Origin: Paragyromitra xinjiangensis
Lineage: Eukaryota > Ascomycota > Pezizomycetes > Pezizales > Discinaceae
Direction: 5' to 3'
Assembly: GCA_038503065.1 (NCBI GenBank)
Contig: JBCAMK010000016.1
Span: 558,001-622,000, forward strand
DNA: 64,000 bases
Part shown: piece by piece, positions 1 to 10,592 of the stretch
Numbering within the stretch: position 1 is the stretch's first letter
Layout of the letters: every line of letters begins with the position of its first letter
Notes under the pieces: model-generated
What the model was told of the DNA's origin: nothing
Database searches by the model: none
The model's input: only the letters and a program-made list of their open reading frames with translations
Made by a program: the position numbers and the translations under genes

Positions 1-1632
1 AAAACCTAGTCTCATACTTGCGACTATAGTAGCTCTCTGATTGCCCATGTTACTACATATCATAGTAAGGGCATAGACAAGCTATATCCTACTAATAAAG
101 ATAAAGACACAGAGCGGAAAGAAAGCTACGTCTTATGCACGGCCCTGCACGCTAATGTCCGCTTTTGATGGTGTAGTATCATACCCACAAAACAAAATGG
201 ATGACCTGCTACTAGGGTGTAAGCGTACCTCCCTTCATGCAAACTACGTCAACTACTTGTGAAGAAATGGATGGATCTTTTGCCCTTTTGCCCCCCCCTC
301 CTTATGTTATTAGAATTTAAGGGTGCAAAGCCAAGCTACAGCCTGGCGCATTTCAGGCTGTGCCTATGCAAGGACAAGGGTAGATGGGATAAACTTCTAT
401 CCACGTGTTTTGCGTAACAGTTTCCCCACAATGACGGAGCTCGGAAGTGGCCCGAAAAGACGTAGCCTTGTTAAGTGTGAATAACATATCCCCCTCCCTT
501 TAGTAGTAACTAGCATCAATATTTCTAGCCACTATAAACCCGACAACATACGGGTCCCCGATAATCCGAAACTCCTTCCCAATTCATTACCCGGTAGTTT
601 TATAACTTCTTAAAGCCCCGGAAGCACAAACACCGTTCCTTTAGTTCATAGTAAGTACCTCTGTGCCTTCTACTCTGGTTACTTATTTTAAAATAGGTAT
701 TGGCAAGGATGGTGACTACGAAAGATCAGGGCCAGTAAGGCCCGAAAACTTTAACCCTTATCTCACCTTAAATATGTACTTGATCTACAGTACTGTGTGG
801 ACCCCGCATTTATTGACCGAAGTATCTAACTTGTCAACATAAGATATGAGACGGTTAACGGGTAAAAGCAGGTGTATATAGTACTCCAGGAACAATCCTT
901 CTGCATAAGAGACCGCAGGCAGGTATCGGGTGCGGGTACTGCTTCTAAAAATCCTTGAACAGCTTGGGCTAGCAATTAGTAAACCGGGACAACCGAATAG
1001 ATATCCCAGGAATGCAGATCAGGGCCAGATTTCGTTAGGCATATTGTCTAATTCGAATGAGGCTTATTAACTTAATGGCATCCTAGCCTTCCTCAACATC
1101 ATACCGTAGTATGTCACATGTGTTTCTTACAAGGCTTGAAACAAGCTTACTTGCAATCTCACCGAGGTTGAGCACCCTAATATCTAAAAGAATTTCAAAG
1201 CCGATACACTAAATATCCTTGCGGCTATTGCTTCATCGTTCAACACCAAGCCCGACACTCGGGGGCTCTGGCCGAAAATTGTAATGGAATTTACCCTAGT
1301 AATAGGCCTAATCTAGAAAATAGAGACAATAGGCGGAGTGACAGCCCAGTAAATTATTTATTTCATGCACAGCGACGATCTTAAAAGCCTTTGGCAGCTA
1401 CCAATTGTGGGTTTGGAACTCAGACATGCTAGCACCTTTAGGTGGGAAGTGGTGTGTTCACCCACGAACGAGTAGTTTATAAAAGCGCCTCGATACCCTT
1501 CATTTTATATTCCCAATCCACCAACTCTCTCAATCCCGGGCCTGAGGTCCATTTACCCTCTGCTTTCGTTGCCTGCCTCCTTCTGCTAGTCCGAGTTCTC
1601 GATTAGTTCATCTACCCTCCTTTCTAGTCAAC
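1..1632. other. 5' flank of exgB, no gene seen
   Basis: No convincing ORF or RNA gene is visible here. The last 150 bases form a plausible core promoter: a TATA element at 1478-1485, then a pyrimidine-rich leader from about 1500 to 1625 that runs into the exgB start codon. Confidence 0.6.
1478..1485 (+). promoter_or_regulatory. TATA box of exgB
   Basis: TATAAAAG lies 148 bases before the start codon. It is followed by a C/T-rich stretch (1500-1625), the usual arrangement of an inducible fungal promoter. This rests on motif and position only. Confidence 0.5.
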
Positions 1633-2823
1633 ATGAAATTTTCCACCTTGATCTACGAATCAACTTTGGCTTGCCTTCCAACACTCATCAATGCATGGCT
1701 TCCTGAAGGGAAAATCCGCGGTGTCAATCTCGGCGGTCTTTTTATCGTTGAGCCATGGATGATGAACGACGAATGGACCACGATGGGCTGCGCAGGTCAG
1801 GTCAGTGAGTTTGACTGTGTCTTGGCCCTTGGCCAGGCTGCAGCCAATACCGCATTCCAAGCACATTGGGGTCGTTGGATCACCCAAGACGATATCACCC
1901 AGATCGCTAGTTACGGCCTCAATACAGTTCGAATTCCGCTTGGATACTGGATTTATGAAGACATCGTTTACGCCGACAGCGAGCATTTCCCCCAAGGCGC
2001 TTTCCCATATTTAGAGCGTGTTTGTAATTGGGCAAGAGAAGCTGGACTCTATATCATTCTCGACCTTCACGGAGCTCCGGGTGCACAACAACCGAACCAG
2101 CCTTTCACTGGGCAGTATGCACCTTCAGCTGGGTTTTATGTAGATTATCAGTACGAGAGAGCCTACAAATGGCTTGAATGGATTACCAACATCGTCCACA
2201 CCAACCCTAACTTTGCAAATGTTGGAACAATCCAGCTTGTCAACGAACCTATCCAGAATTCCAACACAGTCGCTACAATGCTTTCCCAATACTATCCTAC
2301 GGCATTCCAGCGTATCCGTGCAGTTGAACAGGGCCTTGGTATCACCACGAATAACTATGTCCACATTCAGATGATGAACGAAAAATGGGGATCTGGAGAC
2401 CCAACACAGTACCTCACTGATAACTACTTTGCCTTCTATGACGACCACCACTACGTCAAGTGGACCCCCGGTGTCACCGTTACGCGCGATGGATACATGC
2501 AACACTCATGCACCGACTCCCGCAGTGGAAATTGGCCTGTCATCACAGGAGAGTGGTCTCTTAGTGTGGCAGACTCTGCTGAGTGGAATTCCGAGTTTAC
2601 GCTTGATGCATCCGATGCAGTTGAATGGTATAGGAAATGGTGGGCTGCTCAGTTCCTTAGCTATGAGAAGATTGATGGATGGATCTACTGGAACTGGAAG
2701 GTTAACTGGATTGGTGGACGAAATGACTGGAGGTGGGGATATCAGCAGGCAGTGGCAGCAGGAGTTATCCCGACAAACCCGCTGGATGCTTATAATTGGG
2801 GCGTCTGTGATGGTATTAGTTAG
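1633..2823 (+). CDS. exgB: secreted endo-beta-1,6-glucanase (GH5_15)
   Basis: Single-exon gene for 396 residues, close to the length of Aspergillus glucan endo-1,6-beta-glucosidase B, which it resembles throughout. Residues 1-21 are a signal peptide ending in INA, so the mature enzyme starts at WLPEGKIRG. The GH5 landmarks are visible: RGVNLGG near 29, the NEP acid/base motif (LVNEP, about 203-207), the DDHHY substrate-site segment (about 268-272), and the nucleophile in ITGEWS (about 305-310). Family members cut beta-1,6-linked glucan, the branch polymer of fungal walls, so this is an extracellular wall-remodelling or mycoparasitism-type enzyme. No introns are needed. An exo-beta-1,3-glucanase is the main alternative, but the local motifs match the 1,6-specific subfamily better. 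Confidence 0.93.
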   Translation: MKFSTLIYESTLACLPTLINAWLPEGKIRGVNLGGLFIVEPWMMNDEWTTMGCAGQVSEFDCVLALGQAAANTAFQAHWGRWITQDDITQIASYGLNTVRIPLGYWIYEDIVYADSEHFPQGAFPYLERVCNWAREAGLYIILDLHGAPGAQQPNQPFTGQYAPSAGFYVDYQYERAYKWLEWITNIVHTNPNFANVGTIQLVNEPIQNSNTVATMLSQYYPTAFQRIRAVEQGLGITTNNYVHIQMMNEKWGSGDPTQYLTDNYFAFYDDHHYVKWTPGVTVTRDGYMQHSCTDSRSGNWPVITGEWSLSVADSAEWNSEFTLDASDAVEWYRKWWAAQFLSYEKIDGWIYWNWKVNWIGGRNDWRWGYQQAVAAGVIPTNPLDAYNWGVCDGIS

Positions 2824-4004
2824 TGGTATGTCTAGGGTGGAGAGGAGCTGAAGCTCACAAGATTTCGGGGAGCGTATACCTATAATTTTCAGGTTCTCGT
2901 CCCTTTTTCTGTTTTTAGCTGATAATGAAGTCATTGATGTATCTATCTATTCCCTAGCTTGTTTTTAAATAGTCCCGAGTGGCTAGTAATGATGCACATC
3001 ATGCACATATCCTCTAAATAGCTGTCCTAATAGCTGGATGTAATAGCAAACCAAGGATCCCCAGTATTTTATAAATTCTCCAAGGGGATCAAGGAGATTT
3101 ATGGAAGAGGTAAAAGAGTAGCCTATAACCAGGCAGAACCTGGAGTACGATCATGGCTGCATACTTCTTCACGTGAGCAAGGTACTTCGAACCCTTTCCA
3201 TCGCCAAAGAACTTACGGTGCGAAGCAGTCACAGGCAGTAGGGAATGGGAACGAGCCTACCAAAGAACGAAACCACTAGCTATTCAATAGTCTGTGTTAC
3301 CGTTAACTTAACCGGTCACTAAAAACTAGTTGCTTTTTTTGGTTCTATTTGCTGTTTTGGTGTAAATACTAGGCCCTATCAAAACTACATGTACATTAAT
3401 TATACTGATACTTACTTACTTAACTAAATATCAACCGTTGCAAGGCGATGATGCCAATAATTTACTCACTATCTAGCTTCCCCCGCCAATAACCAACCCA
3501 TAGTATTGTCTATAGCCACCAGTGCGATTACCTGGATAGACAGTTCAGTTAACGCCAGGATTAGCTCCCGGATATCATACACTATGTTACGGGACTAACG
3601 AGAGAGGTGACTACTACCAGGGAATCGAATCCTGTGGTATCAGTAAGAGCCAAATCAAACTCTTTCAAAATGATGATTGATCATCTTCCGCTGGTTTGCA
3701 TCGCCCACCTTTTTCTCCAAGGACAGGTATCTATGTTACAACTCCCCCGTTGTATGTACGCCCGATCGCCCCATCACTGCTGGTTCTAGTTCCCGCAGAG
3801 TACTCAGTCCATAAGTCAAACCAACAACCCAAACTTTATACCTTAACAAGGAATGAAAAGAACAAACAGGCAAAAACACAAGAATAAAACTAGCGAATAG
3901 GCCGTGAAAAGTAGAGAAATATTTCTATGTACTGGAAACGCGATGCAGGGTAGGAAGTATAGTAAAAGCGAGAATTTTAAGGGTCAAAAGGGAAACCAAA
4001 AGAT
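2824..4004. other. intergenic, exgB to MDM31
   Basis: The 3' ends of exgB (+) and MDM31 (-) face each other across this gap. Short ORFs here have no recognisable content. One TACATGTA octamer lies at 3386-3393. No tRNA or other RNA gene was seen. Confidence 0.6.
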
Positions 4005-6348
4005 TTATGCAATATTCCCAGCCATAGCCATTAACAGTGCCTGGGCAGCCAGTTGCAGCGACCACAGTCCAACTTTCTTAAATCGTCTTCGCCGAGCTTG
4101 ATCGTCAACTACATTACGGGCAAATGCTGCGTATGCCTAGAGAAATAATTAGTAGTGATGCAAAAGAAAGGGGGAAAGGCTAGATATATAGAAGGGAATG
4201 AACCTCCGCGGACAAATCATCCATTAACCCGCTGTCATATATTGTCCAGCTGCCATCAAACTCGCTTTGCCTTTTGACAACACGGCAATTGATTGGGATG
4301 TAGGTTTTCCGACGGTTAATGTACGCAACCATAGGTCTTATAAGAGCGTTGTTGATGTAGCTCAGCTCCCTATTAAATATGGGTACGGCGGCACGAACGT
4401 CATTCAGCTGTATTCGTAAATCCATGACAATGTACTTTTCCATCCTTCTCCCTTTCTCCTTTTCCTTCTCATTTGCCTTGCCGTTCTCAGAATCTGAAGT
4501 TTTCTTATATATATTCGAGGAGACTGTAGCCTCCATTCGTTCAACAATGTCTTGCACCACCTGGCTAAAATCTAGGTCATTTTCTGCAGGGAACATGATA
4601 TCTGCAACGATGTCGACATTGCCGTTCGTGATCCACGAGAACATCCCCCCGACTCCACGATTAAGATGATCAATTTCAAGTCCATCAATTCGAAGGCGAC
4701 TAGTCTTCTTCCAGCTAGGTGCTCCGCCCGAGGAGCCGCTCCCGTTAAGCATCATCATCGAACTCACGCCATGGCTCTGTCTGGGATGAATAGTGAACAG
4801 TGAGTCATCGAAAGAACCAGACATCATATTTGCGCTCAAAAAATCGTAAAACAGCCATTGCTTCCTCAATTGAGGAAGATCGCATGAGAAGATGCTGAAG
4901 GAAAACGGTCGGAAACCATCTGGCTGGTGTACGGTTACTAGAAGATCCTCAAGTTTGAACGAGTCGATCTCAAAGTCACCCGGAACGTGTTCGTATTTAA
5001 AAGATCTAGGATCAACGTCATCTACCCAGGTAACATGTGTCCGATCAATAACTCCACGAACTCCCCTGATCTCAACGTCTTTGAGGAGGCCTTTGCCATT
5101 CATCCATTTTGTGAACGAAAGGGTGACATTGACCGCGTCGATGGTGACATCAAACTGAGTATAGTTGGTGTCCTCCTCTTCTGTAACATCGGTATGGGTA
5201 TGAGTGTGGTAGGTGTGATCCTTTCCACTCGTCTCATCGGCATGAGCTGCTGCTGCGGCGGCGGCGGCGGCGGTCACGGAAGATCCTTTGCTAACGTTCT
5301 TTTTGCCCTGTTTACTCTGGCCTGGCCTTCGAGACACGAAAACGTTCTTGAAGGTGATGCAACCGTCTTTCCAACTTGGGACGATGGCAGACTCGAATAC
5401 GACTTTAACTCCGGTTTCCTTGGTGAGATAGTTCCCAACAGCTCCAGCCAGAGATTCTTGGGCGAACACAGTATTGATTAACAATACCGTCAAGGAAACA
5501 AAGGTTGTAGTTCCGAGAACGATCCATAGAACCTGACCCAACAACAGCCAAGAAAAGAAAGCGCTGAGATCATCCCAATTATAGGGTCTCATTTGCCGTA
5601 TCATCGTCCATTTCGTCCGGATCCTTAACCTTTGGAAAAACCCAGTAGCTGCTGCCAGCATCTCATCTTTAGTTGGTCGGTGTATGTGCGAAATCTTATC
5701 TAACAGCCTATTCTCCTCCACCGACCTCTCTGGTGGGGGCCCCTTCAAACCATCACCCTCGCTACTCTTACCATTGTTATTGCCATTCCCATTAATATTG
5801 ACAGCCCCTCGTTTCTGAAATCTCCTTCCCGGCCCCCGAGCAGCTCCGCTATGAGCTCCCCTCCCGCTCCCACTCCCACTCCCACTCCCACTCCTACCCT
5901 TCGTCGGCGAGCCAGCTCTCGTTTTCGATAAAAGTTTCGACTTTGTTGCCCTTCCTCCAGAATGAATGCTCCTAGCCCAAGCTGCCCCAGCCATCCTCGT
6001 TATCTTTCGCCTATCCAACACTCTACCAGAAATGAAGCTCCGGTCCACAGTGCTCACCGCACACGACTTTGTTTCTGACGCTGCTGCAGTTGTCGGTGCG
6101 TTCGTCCATACACAAAACCCTGCAAATCCCCGAGAAACCACATATTTTGATCTCGGGGACCATAAAGTTGCTGCTGCGACAGATGATGAAAAAAACCGGG
6201 GCCGTTGTGAAAAACATGATATCGATCTTCGAGAAAGACCTGCAATTGATGTGCATGAAGTTGAACAAGATGATCGGGAACTGCGAAGTAGTGGGGAAAC
6301 AGTATCCCAGATGGTGGTGCAAAACCTATGGCCAGGGCTTATGGCCAT
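4005..6348 (-). CDS. MDM31: mitochondrial distribution and morphology protein Mdm31
   Basis: Two exons, 4204-6348 and 4005-4136. The 67-bp intron has a near-consensus TACTAAT branch point. Without the second exon the frame stops early; with it the protein ends in the conserved family tail (FARNVVDDQ, FKKVGLWSLQLAAQAL). I chose the ATG at 6348 because it opens an Arg/Ser-rich mitochondrial presequence. An in-frame ATG at 6567 would add 73 residues that look unlike a targeting signal. From 6348 the protein has 758 residues. After the presequence come a Gly/Ser-rich low-complexity linker, the family signature RPYNWDDLSAFFSW and a membrane span at about 264-293, then the conserved Mdm31/Mdm32 domain. 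That domain is interrupted by a nine-alanine tract and a His/Thr-rich insert. In yeast, Mdm31 sits in the mitochondrial inner membrane and is needed for normal mitochondrial shape and mtDNA nucleoid stability. Confidence 0.9.
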
Positions 6349-7199
6349 GTTCTCGTAAGCATGGATTCGACGAAAGAGATTTGGCGAACAGCCTGATGAT
6401 GATTTGGTCGAAATTTGTCTCTTAGTGGTGCCGGTTTGCGGGGCGAGGAATGACGATAATATTATGATATTAATTTTGCGGCTACACCCGCCTAGACTAC
6501 AAACGGCCGCAGACGTACCACAAAAAGCACTTTGCTTGAAATAATAATTATAATTATTATCTTCCAAACAGGGAACAAAATCTGCAATCTATTGCCACAA
6601 AATATCTCACACTTGGAAACAAGACTTATACATATTCAAGCTGGCTCTATGCAGCTCTAGTCACGTGCTACATCTTAATTTACACGGTTTCTCACTCGCG
6701 CTCCCAACCGAGTCTTCAAATATGCGTACCAAAACCCTATCCATCTACCCACCTGTCGAGTTTCCAAGCTGTAGCGAATTCCATAGAATCAAATTGCTAA
6801 AGCACGAGCCAAAGGGAGATATTTAGTTTGCTACAACCCCATGAGACTCTTCGTATCTTTATGGGCCTGCTTTCAAGCCTGAGATTGTTGGATAGTTGTA
6901 AAGCTAGCCATGCCCAATATTCTACGACGAAGTTCCTCACACATTCAACAGAAGAATTCGCTTGCGGGAAGGAAACTTTTTCATCAGCTTAAAATAGTAA
7001 TTGGCCGACCTTAACAACATGTAGCAGGGCATCAGACAATAAACCAAAACGGATTTTATCGATCTTATAACAGTTGAGGAGTAAGTGAATCAAGTCCTCT
7101 GCACTATTACAGAAACAGTATCTATCACGCGATACAGAATTTTGTGCAAGAAATCTTTTTTATAACTTTTGAAGCGTTTCGCCGAAGGAACCCCAACCT
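6349..7199. other. intergenic upstream of MDM31
   Basis: Holds the MDM31 5' flank and the 3' flank of the CX3C-protein gene. An in-frame upstream extension of the MDM31 frame reaches 6567. Nothing else recognisable. Confidence 0.5.
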
Positions 7200-8698
7200 T
7201 CAGAGCATCTGTGTGCCAATCGCAATCGCAACGGCCAGCAAACTCCAGGCAAAGAACCAGAAAGAATGGTAAGCCGACTCAGCCCAGGCAAGGGCACCGT
7301 TTACTTCTCCAACACCGATCTGTTTAGATGTGTTGCCTGTCACATTCCTGCCGCAAGCGATGCTTTCACTTCCGCTTTCTTTTATTGCTCCACGATCAGA
7401 GTTGGTGGAGCATGAATAGTTTTTCGCGTTGGCAGCTGTATATTCTTCTGGTTCCATGGTCCCTAGATTACCCATTGAAGTACTATCGCTTACGCCTGCC
7501 TCATCAATGTTGCTGAAGCTAAATATGAGACACGGCATTGGTCAACAAACTAGAACCCCTAAAATTTTAGGAACAAATGAACAAACCTACCTTTTGGTAA
7601 GACAACTCTCGAGGCAAGATTCAGGATTGGCAGACCCAAATACAGCCCACCCTCTAGAAAACCTACAAAGGGAAGAGCAATCGAGCACCAATTGTATTTC
7701 TTGGGCCCGAAGGCTCTGTGGGTTTAATATCAGTTCATACTTCTCATATCCCTCTAGATAAGCTGATTATTTGCTTACAGGTGACTCTATGCACCGGCTG
7801 ATACACTCTTTAGCGCTCGAGACATCATCCATATCTTCGTATTTCTTAATACCGTTCTGGCAAGAATATTGGCAAACTTCTGGGCGCACTTTATAGTAGG
7901 TACTGTTATCTGGGTTCGTTTCAACGGAACTAGATGGGTAATGAGGCAAAGAAAGTTGCTTGATATTAGGAAGAATCTGTGAGAAATCCCTCGTAAGCTC
8001 ACCACAAAGATCATAGCATGAAAGTTTAACGTCAACTTCATCTCGAAATTGAGGGTAGGTATTAGGAAAGTTCAACTATTTAGGTAAGTAGGAGTAGTTA
8101 AACCCGTCCCTTTTTATAGTTCAGATAGATTTGAGACCTACAATACACCTCTCCTTTTTAGTGGGAACTCTTAGGCCGTCGCTAGGGATGGCCTTAGGGA
8201 AAAGTATTCGTTTATTGGTTCCAGGCTGGTATGTATCGATGAACGGAGAAAAGTAATTATAGCAGCCCGACCGACACTCGGCATAGGCTCTCACATCAAT
8301 TCCAGCAGGGTTACCAATAAATTTGCAGGTACAATCGACCTAAATCAACAAAAATCAGTTAGAGCATGTGGCATCCATAGCCTCAACTGTAAGAAAAGAA
8401 AAGAAGAAGGAAAAAACTGCCACATACCATACAATCTTCCGTAAGAGCAGCCTCTTCCTCAGTAGGGCGCTATAACATGTTAATACTAAGATCCAGCAAA
8501 GAGCTCACAAGATTCACAGTAAAGAATCAAAATCTAAGGTAAAAGGATATGCACCAGACTAGCAAAGCAATTATCGGGGCAATTTTGGTCAAGCACATGA
8601 TGAGTCCAGCAGACTTCAGTACAAAGTCTCCGTTTATCGGCTACCACCAACACAGAACTAGCAAGGATGCATGCAAAGAAGGCAATGGAGAATTTCAT
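7200..8698 (-). CDS. secreted GPI-type protein with repeated CX3C motifs (unrecognised)
   Basis: Six exons are inferred: 8555-8698, 8428-8469, 8147-8339, 7779-8041, 7591-7715 and 7200-7518. Together they give about 360 residues. The first 20 residues (MKFSIAFFACILASSVLVVA) are a signal peptide. The end (about 20 hydrophobic residues after a small-residue stretch, SFWFF to TQML) looks like a GPI-anchor signal. Between them I count nine CX3C motifs: CTEVC, CPDNC, CMVDC, CRSGC, CYDLC, CQYSC, CISRC, CSSLC and CLESC. Several are paired with 9-18 residue spacers, the pattern of disulphide-stapled helical hairpins. I do not recognise the family. Function is unknown; a cell-surface or apoplastic role is inference. 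The exon 3/4 junction is the weak point: the upstream acceptor at about 8068 breaks frame, so I used the one at 8042. The first donor (GTGCAT) is also poor. Confidence 0.7.
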
Positions 8699-9188
8699 CC
8701 CGATAGTAAGGTCCCGAAAGATAAGCCAGGGGCCAGGATTGGGCAGTGATTTCAGGATAAGAGAAGGAAGTACAGGAGCGTCAGGCTTCCTAGGTTGGAA
8801 TATACTTTATCTAAGCGAATCTGTTATTTCTCGCTCCAGCCGGGATAAAGAAATCTCGTGGGATTTGCTGATGGATTAATCGAAATCTTGGCGAGAAACA
8901 ATTAGATGGGAAGAGAAGAAAAGTAGTGAAAACTTTGAGATGCGGAGGTCTTATAGTGAGAGTGAGAGGTTCGGTAAGAGGATTTGTCAGACAAAGAAGT
9001 GTATAATAGGAGCATATATTTTACCAGCCCCCAGACAGGGAAAGCAAAGCAAAGCACTTGTTGAAATGATAAAAACGCAGTGAATCTTTATAGAAACAAG
9101 TGATCTATTTCATGACATTGAAAGTTGCAATTACTATTGTGCTAATTGATGCTGATTATGTGCAATGCGCCCTGAAAACGGGAAACTG
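8699..9188. other. intergenic upstream of the CX3C-protein gene
   Basis: Separates the start of the CX3C-protein gene from the stop of the FAH-family gene, both on the minus strand. A purine-rich stretch runs from about 8880 to 8990. No gene seen. Confidence 0.5.
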
Positions 9189-10592
9189 TTACAAACGGGC
9201 CTTAGCCTGATCATCGAAGACCACTTTATTCGTGATGCTCCCCACATTCTCAAGTCCAACCTCCACCACGTCCCCGTCTTTGAGCCAAAGTTGGGGGCTT
9301 CTACCCATTCCTACACCTTGTGGCCTGATAGAATTGTTAGTCAATCTTACGGACTTCATCACTAAAATGAGGTAACTTACGTTCCAGTAAACAGAATGTC
9401 TCCAGGCAGCAAGGTGGTTCCCTGTGAGAGAAAGGCAATTGTCTTTGCCACGGAGAAAATCATGTCTGCAGTCGATGAGTCTTGGACAACATTGCCATTA
9501 AGCTTTATCTCAGAACTGTTAGTATATTCTTCAAGTTTCAAATATAATTGATGTCACAGGGAACGATGAACAGACTCTTGTGGAGATACGAAGTTTCTGA
9601 GGGTCAGGGATGAGTCTAGGGCTGACGATGGCCGGTCCCATGGGCGCCCATCCATCAAACCCTTTCCCCAAAGACCTAGAACTACATTAGTGGACATATT
9701 CAGGGACTGTGAACCCTTCGAGCCTACCATTGGCCGCCTCCTTTCTTCAGTTGCCAGTCTCTGTGACTCATATCATTTCCTACGGAATAACCAAGAACAT
9801 AATCTAATGCTTTATCGTCCGATACATCCCTCGCCTCTTTGCCAATGACAGCTACGAGTTCGCATTCGTAATCTAGGCCAGGCTCTGTCTGAGCAATTGA
9901 GTGAACAGGGATAGGATCTTCGACTTCCATATTAGCTCAATACTATCGCATTTAAGCTCCTCAACCCCGAGGCATACCTGATGGTCCACCAATGGAAGTA
10001 ACAGGTTTGTACTTTCGAGCATTAATCGGTTTGTTTTAGGACTCTCTAAGATATTAAATAAGAACTCACGAAGACAACAGGGAATTTCGGGATTGGCATT
10101 TTAGACTAATCACGGGCCATAGTCAGTCTCACCCCAAGAAAGCTGCAAAAGACTTTAGCATTGGTTTAAACAAAAAACAGTACCTCTTTCGCATGTTGGG
10201 CATAGTTAAGGCCTAGACACCTGATGGTCTTCACGTCGCTCAGAGCGAGAGGAGCCAACAGTTTTCTGATATCCTACAACAAGATAAGTCGCATATTCCA
10301 AGAACTTCTAAAAACAGCTGTTGTCTGCTGGTCGGGAGGGAGCCATAATTACCAGAACTTTTCCAGTAACCTGATGGTTAGCGAATATATCTCCTTCGAT
10401 GACATTGGCCTTGGTCGCTTTCGACACGTCAGTCACGCCCGACGGAAGAATCGCGTCCCCGTAATATGTCTTTCCATCCACCGCGATGAATCGTATGAGA
10501 CGCTAGCAATATCCTGGAATCAGAAACAACTAACATAAAAGTAATTCTTGAAAACATCAATTAAACTATACCAAGAATGTACGTGTAGACAT
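9189..10592 (-). CDS. fumarylacetoacetate hydrolase (FAH) family protein
   Basis: A heavily split gene. Inferred exons: 10572-10592, 10353-10502, 10184-10273, 10070-10105, 9978-10011, 9728-9935, 9577-9675, 9381-9508 and 9189-9324, giving about 300 residues, normal for single-domain FAH proteins. Visible family features are the lid segment ([13 protein letters not shown]), the metal-binding acidic segment around [11 protein letters not shown], the [10 protein letters not shown] motif, and the closing [19 protein letters not shown] segment with EVGLENVG. Family members are Mg/Mn-dependent enzymes that cleave or decarboxylate beta-keto acids (acylpyruvase, oxaloacetate decarboxylase or 2-hydroxyhepta-2,4-diene-1,7-dioate isomerase type). 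The substrate cannot be told from sequence. The borders of exon 9577-9675 (donor GTCTGT) are the least certain. Confidence 0.85.

Noticed and set aside
1660..2934. Several long frames antisense to or offset within exgB
   Set aside because: They overlap a clear GH5 gene and have no domain content; they are shadows of its codon pattern.
3600..3680. Possible tRNA on the minus strand (TTCGATT T-loop-like segment)
   Set aside because: A T-arm can be drawn, but no acceptor stem or anticodon arm at the right spacing.
5218..5280. GCC/GCT run as a microsatellite
   Set aside because: It is in frame in MDM31 and encodes an alanine tract, so it is treated as coding.
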